This document shows, piece by piece, positions 44,182-53,333 of a stretch of DNA of 55,172 nt; position 1 is the stretch's first letter; each line of letters opens with the position of its first letter. This DNA is from Phycisphaeraceae bacterium. Its GTDB lineage: Bacteria; Planctomycetota; Phycisphaerae; Phycisphaerales; UBA1924. Under the pieces are notes generated by a model. That model saw only the letters and a program-made list of their open reading frames with translations. It was not told where the DNA came from and ran no database searches. A program made the translations under genes and the position numbers. The DNA is taken from the NCBI GenBank assembly GCA_026126345.1, contig JAHCJH010000003.1, forward strand, positions 1 to 55,172, read 5' to 3'.

Positions 44182-44398
44182 GCAGCGCTCCGAGGACCAC
44201 CCGCCCGCGCCGCCCGGGCCGACCGATCCCGATCCCCCGAGCCGGCGCGAGTGTAGGACCCACCCCCGCGAACTCCCGCGGCCGATGGTCAAGCAACACG
44301 TCCCGAGGACCGATATCGGCGGTACGGACGCGGTGCGCCAGCGGAATCCGGCGACCCGTGTCCCCGAAGCGCACCACACCCCTCGGGTAGAATTCCCC

Positions 44399-45289
44399 AT
44401 GGCGACCACAGCGGAACGCAAACCGAAGCTCAACGACTACCTCTCGCTGTGGATTCTCAAGGCGGCCAAAATGCGCCGCACGCAGCTCGCATCCACCGAG
44501 ACCGAAAACTACGACAAGTTCTACGAGGACTTCTTCGTCAAGAAGGACGAAGAGCTCAGCTACAACGACCCGCGCATGGCCCGCCGCCGCCAGACGATCC
44601 TCGAGTGCCTCGAACGCCGCGTCCCTGCGGGCTCGTCGATTCTCGACGCCGGGTGCGGGCTCGGCGAGGTGCTCGCCGACATCCCCGACCGGTACAAGCT
44701 CTTCGGGTTCGACTACGCCAGGTCGAACGTCGAGTTCACCAAGCGCCGCCTCGGCGCCCGCGCCGACGTGCGCCAGGGATCCATCTACGAGATCCCCTTC
44801 CCCGACAACTCCATGGACGCCGCCCTGTGCCTCGAAGTCCTCGAGCACATCGAGGACGACGCCCGGGGCGTCCGAGACATCGCCCGCGTGCTCAAGCCCG
44901 GCGGCATCCTCATCGTCGCCGTGCCCTACACGTTCTACTGGGCCGACTACAAGCGCCTCATGGGGCACTTCCGCCACTACACCCGCCAGTCGCTCTCGAC
45001 GATGCTCGAGCAGAACGGTCTCAAGCCCGTCGAGATCCTCCCCAACTTCCCCAACTGGCACCAGACCTACACGCGCCGGTACGTCGCGCTGCGCGCCCGG
45101 GTCCTCACGGTGGGCAAGGCCTTCGGCGGCGGGTCGGTCTTCAGTTTCAAGTGGCCCTGGCATTCGCAGCGCGCCATCGACCGGCTTGAAGCCAAGCTCC
45201 GGCCCCTGCAGGAAGCCGACGCCAAACTCTCCTACGCCGATCTGGACACCAGCACGTTCATCGTCGCGCAGAAGCCCGCGTCGAACTGA
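44399..45289 (+). CDS. Class I SAM-dependent methyltransferase
   Basis: A 296-residue methyltransferase of the Methyltransf_11 type. The SAM-binding loop is S-I-L-D-A-G-C-G-L-G-E, then LFGFDYARSNVEF (motif II Asp), and MDAALCLEVLEHIEDDARGV with V-L-K-P-G-G-I-L. A long, Lys- and acid-rich N-terminus (ETENYDKFYEDFFVKKDEEL) and a C-terminal part with W-P-W-H-S-Q suggest a lipid or cell-envelope substrate, as in methyltransferases of polysaccharide loci; this is a guess. ATG 44399 is the only good start. The 217 bases between it and the divergent reductase hold no motif I can name. Confidence 0.85.
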   Translation: MATTAERKPKLNDYLSLWILKAAKMRRTQLASTETENYDKFYEDFFVKKDEELSYNDPRMARRRQTILECLERRVPAGSSILDAGCGLGEVLADIPDRYKLFGFDYARSNVEFTKRRLGARADVRQGSIYEIPFPDNSMDAALCLEVLEHIEDDARGVRDIARVLKPGGILIVAVPYTFYWADYKRLMGHFRHYTRQSLSTMLEQNGLKPVEILPNFPNWHQTYTRRYVALRARVLTVGKAFGGGSVFSFKWPWHSQRAIDRLEAKLRPLQEADAKLSYADLDTSTFIVAQKPASN

Positions 45290-45345
45290 ACGCGCACCCA
45301 CCACCGCGCTCTCCCAGCCGCCGCACCCTACCGTGCGCTCCGGCC

Positions 45346-46839
45346 ATGGCCGCGCCGCACCCCAACGCGCACCTCGTCCACGCCGCCGACGCCGCCCGTC
45401 TGGCCTTCGCCCGCCCGCTGCCCCGCGGCGCCATCCCCGCCGCCCTCGACACCCTCGCCGAAGCGCTCGAATCCCAGCGCGCATCGCTCATCACCCTCGC
45501 CGCAGGTGAATCCGCCCTCGCCGCCGACGAACTCGCCCCCGAGTTCGCCCGCATGACCGGCACGCTCCGCCTCTTCGCGGCCGTCGCCCGCAACGGATCC
45601 TGGGCCCGCCCCGCCATCGACACCGCCGCGCCCCTGTCCATCGGCCCCGGACACGACTGCCGCTCCATGCTCATGCCCCTCGGCCCCGTCGCCGTCTTCG
45701 GGGCCAGCAATTTCCCGCTGGCCTACGGCGTCTGCGGCGGCGACACCGCCAGCGCCCTGGCCGCCGGCTGCCCCGTCATCGTCAAGGAACACCCGGCACA
45801 CCCGCGCACCGGCCGCGCCCTGGCCGCCCTCGCCCGCGCCGCGCTCGACGGCTGCGGCCTCGAAGGTTTCTTCCACTACCTCCACCACGAAGACCCGCTC
45901 GACCACGCCACCGCCCGCGCGCTCGTCGCCCACCCCGCCGTGGCCGCGGCGGGGTTCACCGGCTCCCGCGTCGGGGGCCTGGCGCTCGAGGCCGTCGCCC
46001 GCGCCCGGCCCACGCCCATCCCCGTCTTCGCCGAAATGGGCAGCGCCAACCCGGTCATCATCACCCCCGCCGCCGCCACGGATCGCGCCGACGACGTCGC
46101 CAGGACCCTCGCCGATGCCATCCTGCTCCGGCACGGCCAGCAGTGCACCTGCCCCGGCATCATCCTCCTCCACGGCACGCTCGACGCCGGACGCGGGCTC
46201 ATCGAGGCGCTCGCCCGCCGCATCGGCACGGCCGGCGCGCGTCGCATGCTCGCGCCCTGGATCGCCGACGCGTTCCTCCGCCGCATCCAGGACTGCCGAA
46301 GCGCGGGCGCCAACGTCCTCGCCGGCGGCGCCCCGGCGCCGGAAGGTCACGCCGCGCCGGTGCTTCTCTCGACCGACGTGGAAACCTTCCGCGCGTCTCC
46401 CACGCTGCACGATGAGTGCTTCGGCCCATCGGCGCTCGTGGTGAACCTGCCCGGGTTCGATTCGCTCGCCGCGTCGCCGCTGCCGCCGTCGCTCACCTGC
46501 ACCGTCATCACCGCGGGACCGAGCGATCCCGATGCGCCGCCAGCCGTGGCCCGCGCGGCCGCCTCCGCCGGCCGAGTGATCATCGACGGTGTGCCCACCG
46601 GCGTTCGCGTTTGCGAGTCGATGGTCCACGGCGGGCCCTTTCCGGCCACCAACACCCCGCACACCACCGCCGTCGGCCCCCGCGCCATCGAGCGATGGTG
46701 CCGCCCCGTCACCTGGCAGCACAGCCCCGACCACCTGCTGCCGCCGGCGATTCAGAACGCCAACCCCCTGGGTCTGATCCGCACGGTCAATGGCCGCCTC
46801 ACATCCGACCCCGTTGGCGACCCCGCCAGCGGCCTCTGA
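45346..46839 (+). CDS. Aldehyde dehydrogenase, alpha-ketoglutarate-semialdehyde type
   Basis: A 497-residue NAD(P)-dependent aldehyde dehydrogenase. F-G-A-S-N-F-P-L-A-Y is the cofactor-binding start, A-G-F-T-G-S-R the Rossmann loop, V-F-A-E-M-G-S-A-N-P the general-base Glu, and R-H-G-Q-Q-C-T-C-P-G the nucleophilic Cys. The SNFPLA and EMGSxNP forms are those of 2,5-dioxovalerate (alpha-ketoglutarate semialdehyde) dehydrogenases, which finish the oxidative breakdown of pentoses, hexarates or hydroxyproline. No other gene of such a pathway is in view, so the substrate is inferred from the subfamily only. The C-terminal H-S-P-D-H-L-L-P is also typical. Confidence 0.88.
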   Translation: MAAPHPNAHLVHAADAARLAFARPLPRGAIPAALDTLAEALESQRASLITLAAGESALAADELAPEFARMTGTLRLFAAVARNGSWARPAIDTAAPLSIGPGHDCRSMLMPLGPVAVFGASNFPLAYGVCGGDTASALAAGCPVIVKEHPAHPRTGRALAALARAALDGCGLEGFFHYLHHEDPLDHATARALVAHPAVAAAGFTGSRVGGLALEAVARARPTPIPVFAEMGSANPVIITPAAATDRADDVARTLADAILLRHGQQCTCPGIILLHGTLDAGRGLIEALARRIGTAGARRMLAPWIADAFLRRIQDCRSAGANVLAGGAPAPEGHAAPVLLSTDVETFRASPTLHDECFGPSALVVNLPGFDSLAASPLPPSLTCTVITAGPSDPDAPPAVARAAASAGRVIIDGVPTGVRVCESMVHGGPFPATNTPHTTAVGPRAIERWCRPVTWQHSPDHLLPPAIQNANPLGLIRTVNGRLTSDPVGDPASGL

Positions 46840-47025
46840 TGCCTCAGTTGGGGGAGCGCCCGCCCAACGCCCCGCGCGATTCCTGCGCTCAGTCCACCGC
46901 CTGTCCACCGTGCAGTTCTAGCGGATTCCCTAGGCCTCCGGGGCCTTGACAACCATGCCCGGTTTGGCAAACTCACGGTCGAAGGATGTGTCGTGCCGCG
47001 CGGCCCTTTTGTGAAGGAGAGAGCC

Positions 47026-48456
47026 ATGCGCGCGTTCACGATTCGTTGTGCTGTCCTGTTGAGTCTCGCTGGCACCGCGTCAGGCCTGTCGGCCCAGACG
47101 TGTGCGCCCCACTTTGAGCCCGTCGGCTCCGGCTTGCCCGGCCCGGTGCTCTCGCTCACCGTCGGTGACCTCGGCTCCGGCCAGGCGCTGTTTGTCGGCG
47201 GGCAGTTCGGCCCGGCCGGCGTGCTCGCGGCGTTCGACGGTTCAGCCTGGTCGGCCCTGCCCGCCGGGCTGGGCGGCAACGCCGGTGATCGCGTCACCGC
47301 ACTGGCCGTGCTCGACGGCGAACTGCTGGCCGGCGGCTTCTTCGCGCTCAACGGCGGCGCCAGCGCTCACGCCATCGCCCGCCTCGACGGCGCCCAGTGG
47401 ACCAGCCTCACCGGCGACAGCAGCGGCTTCGCCGAGGTGCGCCGCCTGCTCGTCCACGACGGCACGCTCCTGGCCTGCGGCCAGTTCAGCGCCATCCTGG
47501 GCACCAGCGTCCACAAGATCGCGTCCTACAACGGCCAGACCTGGCTCTCGTTGCCCGGCGGCGGCACCACCACCGGCACCGCCATCAACGCCATGGCCTA
47601 TTTCGATCCCGACGGCGACGGCCCCGCACCCGCTGAGTTGATCGTCGCCGGTGAGTTCACGCAGATCGGCGCCCCAGCCCCCACCGCCGCGAACTTCATC
47701 GCCCGTTGGGACGGCGCCGCCTGGCACGCCCTGGGAACCGGACTCAACGGCCCGGTCAACGCCCTGGCCGTCTACGACGAAGACGGGCCCGGCGGCGCTC
47801 CGGCCCGCCTGTTCGTCGCCGGCAACTTCACCACCGCCGGCGGCGCCACCGCCACGCGCATCGCGCGCTGGGACGGAGCCAACTGGTCCCAGGTCGGCAT
47901 CGGCTACTTCCAGGGCCTGGCCGGCGGCACTCGCGGCGCCCTCGACCTGGCCGTCTACGACGAAGACGGCCCCGGCCCCGACCGCCCCGTCCTCTACGTC
48001 GGCGGGGACTTCACCTACGCCGGCGGCCTGCAGCCGGCCCGCGGCGTCGCCCGCTGGAGCGGCCTCGCCTGGAACTACATCGGCCCCGTCAGCGCTCCCG
48101 GCGTTTCCGGCGGCTACGTCACCAGCCTCATGCCGATGAACGATGCGCTCTACATCGGCGGCACGTTCACCTCCGCCGGCGGCCAGCCCGCCGCCAACAT
48201 CGCCCGCTACCGCACCTGCCACCACTGCCTGGCCGACGTCGCCACCGCCGGATCCGGCCTGGCCTCGCCCGACGGCTTCATCACCGGAGACGACTTCGAC
48301 CTGTTCATCCAGGCCTTCTTCACCGGCCAGCGCGACGGCTTCGGCCGGCTCGTCGCCGATGTCGCCACCGCCGGAGGCGCCGAGCCCTACTCCGACGGCT
48401 TCCTCACCGGCGAGGACTTCGACCTGTTCATCATGAGCTTCTTCACCGGCTGCTGA
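47026..48456 (+). CDS. Secreted beta-propeller-like protein with two dockerin-like repeats
   Basis: A 476-residue exported protein. Signal peptide at about 1-24 ([18 protein letters not shown]). Then six or seven repeats of about 45 residues of the form L-x-V-x-D, G-G-x-F-T-x-A-G-G, I-A-R-W-D-G-x-x-W, which suggest a propeller or galactose-oxidase-like scaffold. The C-terminus carries two calcium-loop-like repeats, [15 protein letters not shown] and [14 protein letters not shown], each preceded by ADVATAG and followed by FFTG. Such dockerin- or EF-hand-like ends are common in surface proteins of Phycisphaerales. AAGGAGAG lies just before ATG 47026. A strong terminator follows. Confidence 0.85.
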   Translation: MRAFTIRCAVLLSLAGTASGLSAQTCAPHFEPVGSGLPGPVLSLTVGDLGSGQALFVGGQFGPAGVLAAFDGSAWSALPAGLGGNAGDRVTALAVLDGELLAGGFFALNGGASAHAIARLDGAQWTSLTGDSSGFAEVRRLLVHDGTLLACGQFSAILGTSVHKIASYNGQTWLSLPGGGTTTGTAINAMAYFDPDGDGPAPAELIVAGEFTQIGAPAPTAANFIARWDGAAWHALGTGLNGPVNALAVYDEDGPGGAPARLFVAGNFTTAGGATATRIARWDGANWSQVGIGYFQGLAGGTRGALDLAVYDEDGPGPDRPVLYVGGDFTYAGGLQPARGVARWSGLAWNYIGPVSAPGVSGGYVTSLMPMNDALYIGGTFTSAGGQPAANIARYRTCHHCLADVATAGSGLASPDGFITGDDFDLFIQAFFTGQRDGFGRLVADVATAGGAEPYSDGFLTGEDFDLFIMSFFTGC

Positions 48457-48485
48457 TCAGCCGCCGGAACGGACGCGCATGTCTC

Positions 48486-48524
48486 GCCCCGCGCCGGGCC
48501 CGCCCCGGCGCGGGGCCTTTCTTT
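48486..48524 (+). terminator. Strong rho-independent terminator
   Basis: A perfect 12-bp inverted repeat (GCCCCGCGCCGG at 48486-48497, its complement at 48505-48516, 7-base loop) followed by CTTTCTTT. It closes the secreted-protein gene and lies 60 bases before dut. Confidence 0.88.
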
Positions 48525-48583
48525 CCGGGCGATACACTCGCTCAGACCACATTCCGAGACGCCCAATCTCTCCGAGACCATTC

Positions 48584-49078
48584 ATGGCCGAGCAACTCGA
48601 AGCCGCCCTCGCCGCGACCGCCGCGGGCCACGCCGTGCCCGTGAAGATCAAGCGGCTCAGCGACCGCGCCACGCTCCCGCGCTACCAGACCGACCTGGCC
48701 GCGGGCATGGACCTGCACGCCTGCCTGCCCGACAGCCGCCCGATCGTGCTGGATCCCGGCCAGATCGCGCTCATCCCCCTGGGCTTCGCCATGGCGCTCC
48801 CGCCCGGCTACGAAGCGCAGATCCGACCGCGCTCCGGCCTGGCCACAAAGTTCGGCGTCACCGTCCCCAACGCGCCGGGCACCGTCGACGCCGACTACCG
48901 CGGCGAGATGATGGTCGCCCTCATCAACCTCGGCCCCCGGCCCTACACCGTCGAACATGGCGCCCGCATCGCCCAGATGATCGTCGCCCCCGTCGCCCGC
49001 GCCGAGGTCGAGCTCGTCGATGAGCTCGACAGCACCCGCCGCGGCAGCGGCGGCTTCGGCAGCACGGGCGGGCACTGA
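48584..49078 (+). CDS. dut: Deoxyuridine 5'-triphosphate nucleotidohydrolase
   Basis: Trimeric dUTPase that hydrolyses dUTP to dUMP and keeps uracil out of DNA. The five family motifs are present: [35 protein letters not shown] and the C-terminal [10 protein letters not shown] lid. There are 164 residues, with about 20 extra at the N-terminus ([18 protein letters not shown]). ATG 48584 is used because it is the first start after the terminator. The palindrome TGATCGCGATCA overlaps its stop. Confidence 0.95.
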   Translation: MAEQLEAALAATAAGHAVPVKIKRLSDRATLPRYQTDLAAGMDLHACLPDSRPIVLDPGQIALIPLGFAMALPPGYEAQIRPRSGLATKFGVTVPNAPGTVDADYRGEMMVALINLGPRPYTVEHGARIAQMIVAPVARAEVELVDELDSTRRGSGGFGSTGGH

Positions 49079-49153
49079 TCGCGATCACGCCCCGCCCGGC
49101 CTCACGAAGACCCGAACCGCGTACCCTTCCACCGCAGGCGGAGGTGATGCGTC

Positions 49154-49381
49154 ATGACGCCCAATCGCAAGTCGCTGGAAGAGATCTACCGCAACGGGCT
49201 CGGCCTGCTGGCCATCCCCGACGATGAGGGCGGCGTCATGCCTTCGGCGCCGGCAGTTCCGCGGTCCAGCGCCCCGCCGCCGGCCTCGAGCCAGCCGGCG
49301 CCGACGGCAACCCCGAAGCCCGAAGCGCCCGCGAACCAGCCCCCGGCGAAAAAACGCCGTCCCCGCAAGCGCGCGAACTGA
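49154..49381 (+). CDS. Small basic protein with disordered tail
   Basis: A 75-residue protein I do not recognise. Residues 6-28 could form a short helix and turn (SLEEIYRNGLGLLAIPDDEG); the rest is Ala/Pro/Ser-rich and ends in a strongly basic cluster (KKRRPRKRAN), suggesting contact with nucleic acid. GGAGGTG lies 8 bases before ATG 49154, one of the best ribosome binding sites in the window, which is why I take it as real. It follows dut by 75 bases and is convergent with the S1 protein gene. Confidence 0.6.
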   Translation: MTPNRKSLEEIYRNGLGLLAIPDDEGGVMPSAPAVPRSSAPPPASSQPAPTATPKPEAPANQPPAKKRRPRKRAN

Positions 49382-49454
49382 TCTCAACCGGCGATCACGC
49401 GCGGATCACCGACGCTCAGGCCGGCGCCGCGCGGGCACGACGCGCCGCGCCCCT

Positions 49455-51137
49455 TCACTGCCCGATCTTCAGATCGCCCAGGCCGCCGCCCAGGAACTCG
49501 AAGCCCTTGCCGAAGCCGCCGGTCAGCTCCTTGCCGCGGAACTTCTCCCGCTTGCGGCGCAGCTCGGGCGTCTCCTTCTGGATCTCCGCCAGGCGGGCCG
49601 CCATCATGGCGTCCTTTTCGGCCTTCTTCTCGGCGAAGCGCGCCTCGCGGCTGCCCGGCGCGGGCGCCTCGACCGGCAAAAGCGCCTTGATCGACAGGCT
49701 GATCTTGCGGGTCCCCGCGTCGATCTTCAGCACCTTGGCCTGCACCACCTGATCGACCTTCAGCACGTCCTCGGGCTTGTTGATGCGCCGGCGGCTGATC
49801 TCGCTGATGTGCACCAGGCCGTCCACGCCCGGGGCCAACTCGACGAACGCGCCGAATTCCGTCAGCCGCACCACCCGCCCGGCCACTTCGGCCCCCTCGC
49901 GCACGTCGTTGGTGATCGTCGCGAACGGATCCGCCATGAGCTGCTTCGTGCCCAGGCTGATCTTGTTGTTCTCCAGATCGACCTTGAGCACCTGCACCTT
50001 GACCGCCTGGCCCTCCTGCACGTGCTTGGCGATGTTCTTCTCGCCCGGCAGCACGCGGTCGTAGGAAATGTCGCTCATGTGCAGCAGGCCGTCGAGCCCG
50101 CCCAGGTCCACGAACGCGCCGAACGGCATGATCTTCCGCACCACGCCGTCGAGCACCTGCCCCTCGGCCAGCGTCTTCTTGAGCTCTTCGCCCTTGCGCT
50201 TGCGCTCCTCACGCAGCACGTCCTTGCGCGACAGCACGATGTTGCCCAGCCCGCGCCGGTCGATCTGCACCACCGTGCACGGGAACTTCTCGCCGACGAA
50301 CACCGACAGGTCCGCCACGCGGTCCAGGCTCACCTGCCCCGCGGGCATGAACGCGCGGTGCCCGGCCACCTCCAGCTCCAGCCCGCCCTTGTTCACGCCC
50401 GTCACCCGCGCCTCGACCACCTGCCCCACTTCCAGCAGCTCCCACTCGGCCTTCACCACCGCCCCCGGGCGCGAGCAGATGAACAGGTTCTCGGCCGTCT
50501 CGAACCGATCGACCACCACCTCCAGATCCGAGCCCACCGCCGGCAGCTCGTCATCCTTGAACTGGATGCGCTGCAGCACACCCAGTTCCTTCGGCCCGAA
50601 CTCCAGGAAGATGTCCTGCGGGCCCACGCTCACCACCGTGCCCGTCCGCCGCTCGCGACCGGCCTCCACCAGCCGCGGCCCGCGGATGTGCGCGTGCGCC
50701 GGACCGCCCATCGGCGTCACCGCCCGACGGTTCTTGCCCTTGGAAGCGCCGCCGGTCTCTTCGGCCGCCGTCGCTTCCATCATCGCCTCGATCTCGGCGT
50801 TCAGCTCCGCGTCGAACCCGGTGCCGCCGGACTTCTGCTCGTCGTTGATGTCGCGCAGCGTGCTCCGTGTGTCGGGCACCTTCTCGCCCGACAGGTTCGG
50901 GCCCTTGCGCTCGCGCGGGCCCCGCCCGCCAAAGCCGCCGGGCCGGCCCGGCCGCCCGCCGTCCGTTCCCTCGGACCCCACCACCTCGGCACGCCGGATC
51001 GGCGGCAGACCCTTCATCGGGTCGCGCTGCGGCGATGCCGCGCCCGCCGTCGCCCCTTCTCCGCCCGTCGCCTGCGGCACCCCTTCGGGCTGGCTGGAAG
51101 ATTCAGGCGAGGGATTCGGCGTCGTGGTCGGGTCCAT
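49455..51137 (-). CDS. Ribosomal protein S1-like protein with four S1 domains
   Basis: An RNA-binding protein of 560 residues. The N-terminal 150 or so residues are low-complexity (Gly/Pro-rich, with FGGRGPRERKG) and then acidic. Four S1 (OB-fold) domains follow, about residues 163-225, 230-310, 315-395 and 400-475; the last two are most canonical (VRKIMPFGAFVDLGGLDGLL, VVRLTEFGAFVELAPGVDGL). A basic coiled tail (EARFAEKKAEKDAMMAARLA) and GGFGKGFEFLGGGLGDL end it. It could be the S1 that helps initiation on leader-poor messages, or another RNA-binding factor. ATG 51137 is used; an in-frame TTG at 51155 is also possible. Confidence 0.85.
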   Translation of the reverse strand: MDPTTTPNPSPESSSQPEGVPQATGGEGATAGAASPQRDPMKGLPPIRRAEVVGSEGTDGGRPGRPGGFGGRGPRERKGPNLSGEKVPDTRSTLRDINDEQKSGGTGFDAELNAEIEAMMEATAAEETGGASKGKNRRAVTPMGGPAHAHIRGPRLVEAGRERRTGTVVSVGPQDIFLEFGPKELGVLQRIQFKDDELPAVGSDLEVVVDRFETAENLFICSRPGAVVKAEWELLEVGQVVEARVTGVNKGGLELEVAGHRAFMPAGQVSLDRVADLSVFVGEKFPCTVVQIDRRGLGNIVLSRKDVLREERKRKGEELKKTLAEGQVLDGVVRKIMPFGAFVDLGGLDGLLHMSDISYDRVLPGEKNIAKHVQEGQAVKVQVLKVDLENNKISLGTKQLMADPFATITNDVREGAEVAGRVVRLTEFGAFVELAPGVDGLVHISEISRRRINKPEDVLKVDQVVQAKVLKIDAGTRKISLSIKALLPVEAPAPGSREARFAEKKAEKDAMMAARLAEIQKETPELRRKREKFRGKELTGGFGKGFEFLGGGLGDLKIGQ

Positions 51138-51316
51138 GGGGTGCTCGGGGTACAAGTCGTTTCCCGCGCAAGGCCGGACGCGAGCAACCGCGCCAAGCCC
51201 GGTCGAAAGTCAACCCGCCGCACCGCGGCGTACCGGGAACCGCAAGTCTAGACGCGCCGGCACATTCGCCCACCCCGACACCTGCCGAACACCCAAGCCG
51301 TCCAACCCCTGCGTCG

Positions 51317-51913
51317 TCAGCCGTCGATCTTCGCCGCCTGCAAGCGGGCCCAATGGCGCCAATGCTCTGTGGTCCCCTGCACCGCGATGATGCCCAGCGC
51401 CCGCCGCGTGGCTGCGTCCGGCCGACCGGCGCGAATCTGGATGGCCGCGAGCCCCTGAAGCGCCGGCACGTGTTCCGGCGCAACATCCAGCGCCGACCGG
51501 TAGCACGCCAGCGCCTCGTCGCTCTGCCCGGCCCGTTCCAGCGTGAGCGCGAGATTCACCCTCGGGTCAGGGTTGCCGGGCATCAGCTTGCGCGCCCACT
51601 CGAAACGCTGAGCGGCCTCGTACAAGCGCGGGTCAGGCCCGCGCAGGAGCAGCACGCCCAGGTTGTTGTGCGCCGGACCGTGGAACGCGTCCGCGTCAAT
51701 CGCCCGACGCAGCAGCCGCTCGGCGGCGGCCGGATCCCGATCCACCTCCTCCATGGCCAGGTCCGTCAGGCGCTGCGCCTCCGCGCTGTTCCGCACCATC
51801 GCCGCACCAGAACCCAGTGCTTCACCGCTCGACTCGCACCCGCCGGTCAGCGGCATGACGCAAGCGGCCAACACGCCTGCCACGCAGACAACGGACCACT
51901 GTATCGGCTTCAT
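51317..51913 (-). CDS. TPR lipoprotein of the secretion/pilus operon
   Basis: A 198-residue protein with a lipoprotein signal peptide ending in the lipobox L-T-G-G-C. Residues 40-190 consist of about four tetratricopeptide repeats, for example FHGPAHNNLGVLLLRGPDPR and PDPRVNLALTLERAGQSDEA. TPR lipoproteins of this kind (PilF/TadD-like) help assemble the secretin or pilus at the outer membrane. Its ATG overlaps the upstream GspM-like stop in ATGA, so it belongs to the operon. The 179 bases between it and the S1-protein start hold nothing clear. Confidence 0.8.
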   Translation of the reverse strand: MKPIQWSVVCVAGVLAACVMPLTGGCESSGEALGSGAAMVRNSAEAQRLTDLAMEEVDRDPAAAERLLRRAIDADAFHGPAHNNLGVLLLRGPDPRLYEAAQRFEWARKLMPGNPDPRVNLALTLERAGQSDEALACYRSALDVAPEHVPALQGLAAIQIRAGRPDAATRRALGIIAVQGTTEHWRHWARLQAAKIDG

Positions 51914-52464
51914 CGTGGCCGAACTCCTTGGTTCAGGGTTCCATCCGCGCCGCCGTCGAGATACACCGCTTCGACAGTCATCCGCAGCGAGAACCGAGCT
52001 TCGGGTTCGCGTTCCGAGCCCGTGTGCCGAAGCTCGAGGCTCACGATCGTCCAGGGTGCCGCGAGCGACCTCCATCGATCGAGCAACGCACCCGAGTCGG
52101 TGACGCGCAGACCATCGAACGACAGCCGCGCCCGTTGCACGCGTGCAGACCCCGTCCGGCCCGGCGCGGGGGCCTCGGCCTCGGGCACGATCTCGCGAAG
52201 CGCCGACTCCGGGAGCCCGGCGTCACGGAGCACCCGATTGGCCAGGCCGACCAGGTCGTCCTTTGGCCGGCCTCCATGGACTGCCCGGGGTCGCCGCCCA
52301 CGAAGCTCGGCCGCCCGGACTTCGAGCCGCCGCAGTTCCTCCAGTTCGCCCTGTCTTTCCTCCACGAGCGCCGAGGACGCCCCGAGCCTTCCGACCCCGA
52401 CCACGGCGCTGGTCAGAAGCGCCGCGACGGCCGCACCACACGCCAGGACGCCGGGCCCGTTCAC
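51910..52464 (-). CDS. GspM/PilO-like assembly platform protein
   Basis: A 184-residue bitopic protein: one N-terminal helix (GPGVLACGAAVAALLTSAVVGVG), a short coiled segment with many Glu and Arg (VEERQGELEELRRLEVRAAE), and a small alpha/beta periplasmic domain that ends WTIVSLELRHTGSE and MTVEAVYLD. This is the plan of GspM and PilO, inner-membrane platform proteins. The assignment rests on plan and operon position more than sequence. The start is GTG 52464, coupled to the upstream stop by GTGA. Confidence 0.6.
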   Translation of the reverse strand: MNGPGVLACGAAVAALLTSAVVGVGRLGASSALVEERQGELEELRRLEVRAAELRGRRPRAVHGGRPKDDLVGLANRVLRDAGLPESALREIVPEAEAPAPGRTGSARVQRARLSFDGLRVTDSGALLDRWRSLAAPWTIVSLELRHTGSEREPEARFSLRMTVEAVYLDGGADGTLNQGVRPR

Positions 52465-53333
52465 GGCGCCCCCCCGTCGGCAACGCTCGACGCGGACCTC
52501 AGCCACCGCAGACTCAACCGGGTCTGCCCGCCGACCGAATTGGCCTGAGGCTGCACCATCGTCCAACCCGATACGTCCCGCAACGCCGCGACCAGAGCCT
52601 CAACATCCGATGATCCTGCCGCCAGCGCGTTCACGGCGATCGCCGCCGGGCCGACGGTGATGAGCTCGACTCGTACCGCAGTCCCGCTCGGCCAACTCGC
52701 CAGCAGCGTCGCGAGCGCAACACCGGCGTCCCGATCCCCTGCGAACTCCGGCCGAGCCGCCGTCACACGCTCCAGCCGCGACACTTCGGCACGAAGTTCC
52801 GAAACCGAACGCCCGCCAGCCGCCGCCGCGACGTCCGCTTGAATCCGCTCGTCACGCGCCAATCGCCGCTCGACGCCGAGCCACACCAGGCCGGCGGCGA
52901 CCGCCCCCGTCGCCGCGATCACGACGCGCCATGCTCGCCGCGACGCCCTGCGTGCCGGAGCTTCCAACGGGCCGATCAGAAGATTGAACTCCTCGGGACA
53001 GACTCCAGGGGCCGCCTCCGCCACGAACCCCGGGATCTCGTCCGGATACAGCTCCAGCACGCCGCGACGCAGCGCCTCGACCGCCACGGAGCGATCACAG
53101 CAGCAGGCGACCACCCGTCGGTCGTCGATCGCTACGAACGCGCCGGCCAGAGCGTCCGTGCCCATCGGCACCCAGTCGGCAAGCATCAACTCCAGCACCG
53201 GTGAACGCGAAGCGACCAGCCTGCCGGCGACGCGCCCGACCGAGCACCCTGCCGGGACTTCCAGCACGGCCCAGTACAAATTCGAACGCGGCAGTGAGCA
53301 GATCGTCGCCGCCGCGACTGCCGAGTCGTTCAT
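52461..53333 (-). CDS. GspL/PilN-like inner-membrane protein
   Basis: A 290-residue protein. Residues 1-130 look like a shortened cytoplasmic actin-fold domain (V-A-I-D-D-R-R-V-V near the middle). A membrane helix follows at about 136-153 (WRVVIAATGAVAAGLVWLGV), then a coiled coil (GRSVSELRAEVSRLERV) and a small ferredoxin-like domain with VALATLLASWPSGTAVRVEL. PilN and the C-terminal half of GspL share this plan. It should link the ATPase to the platform. ATG 53333 overlaps the upstream stop in ATGA. Confidence 0.65.
   Translation of the reverse strand: MNDSAVAAATICSLPRSNLYWAVLEVPAGCSVGRVAGRLVASRSPVLELMLADWVPMGTDALAGAFVAIDDRRVVACCCDRSVAVEALRRGVLELYPDEIPGFVAEAAPGVCPEEFNLLIGPLEAPARRASRRAWRVVIAATGAVAAGLVWLGVERRLARDERIQADVAAAAGGRSVSELRAEVSRLERVTAARPEFAGDRDAGVALATLLASWPSGTAVRVELITVGPAAIAVNALAAGSSDVEALVAALRDVSGWTMVQPQANSVGGQTRLSLRWLRSASSVADGGAP

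Noticed and set aside
46847-46868. GTTGGG/CCCAAC inverted repeat after the aldehyde dehydrogenase gene as a terminator
   Set aside because: Short stem with no T tract on either side.
46946-46974. Promoter for the secreted protein: a perfect TTGACA at 46946-46951
   Set aside because: No acceptable -10 hexamer at 16-18 bases; kept only as an observation.
49076-49087. Palindrome TGATCGCGATCA at the dut stop
   Set aside because: A 12-bp palindrome is not surprising in 55 kb of GC-rich DNA; no partner site or neighbouring signal seen.
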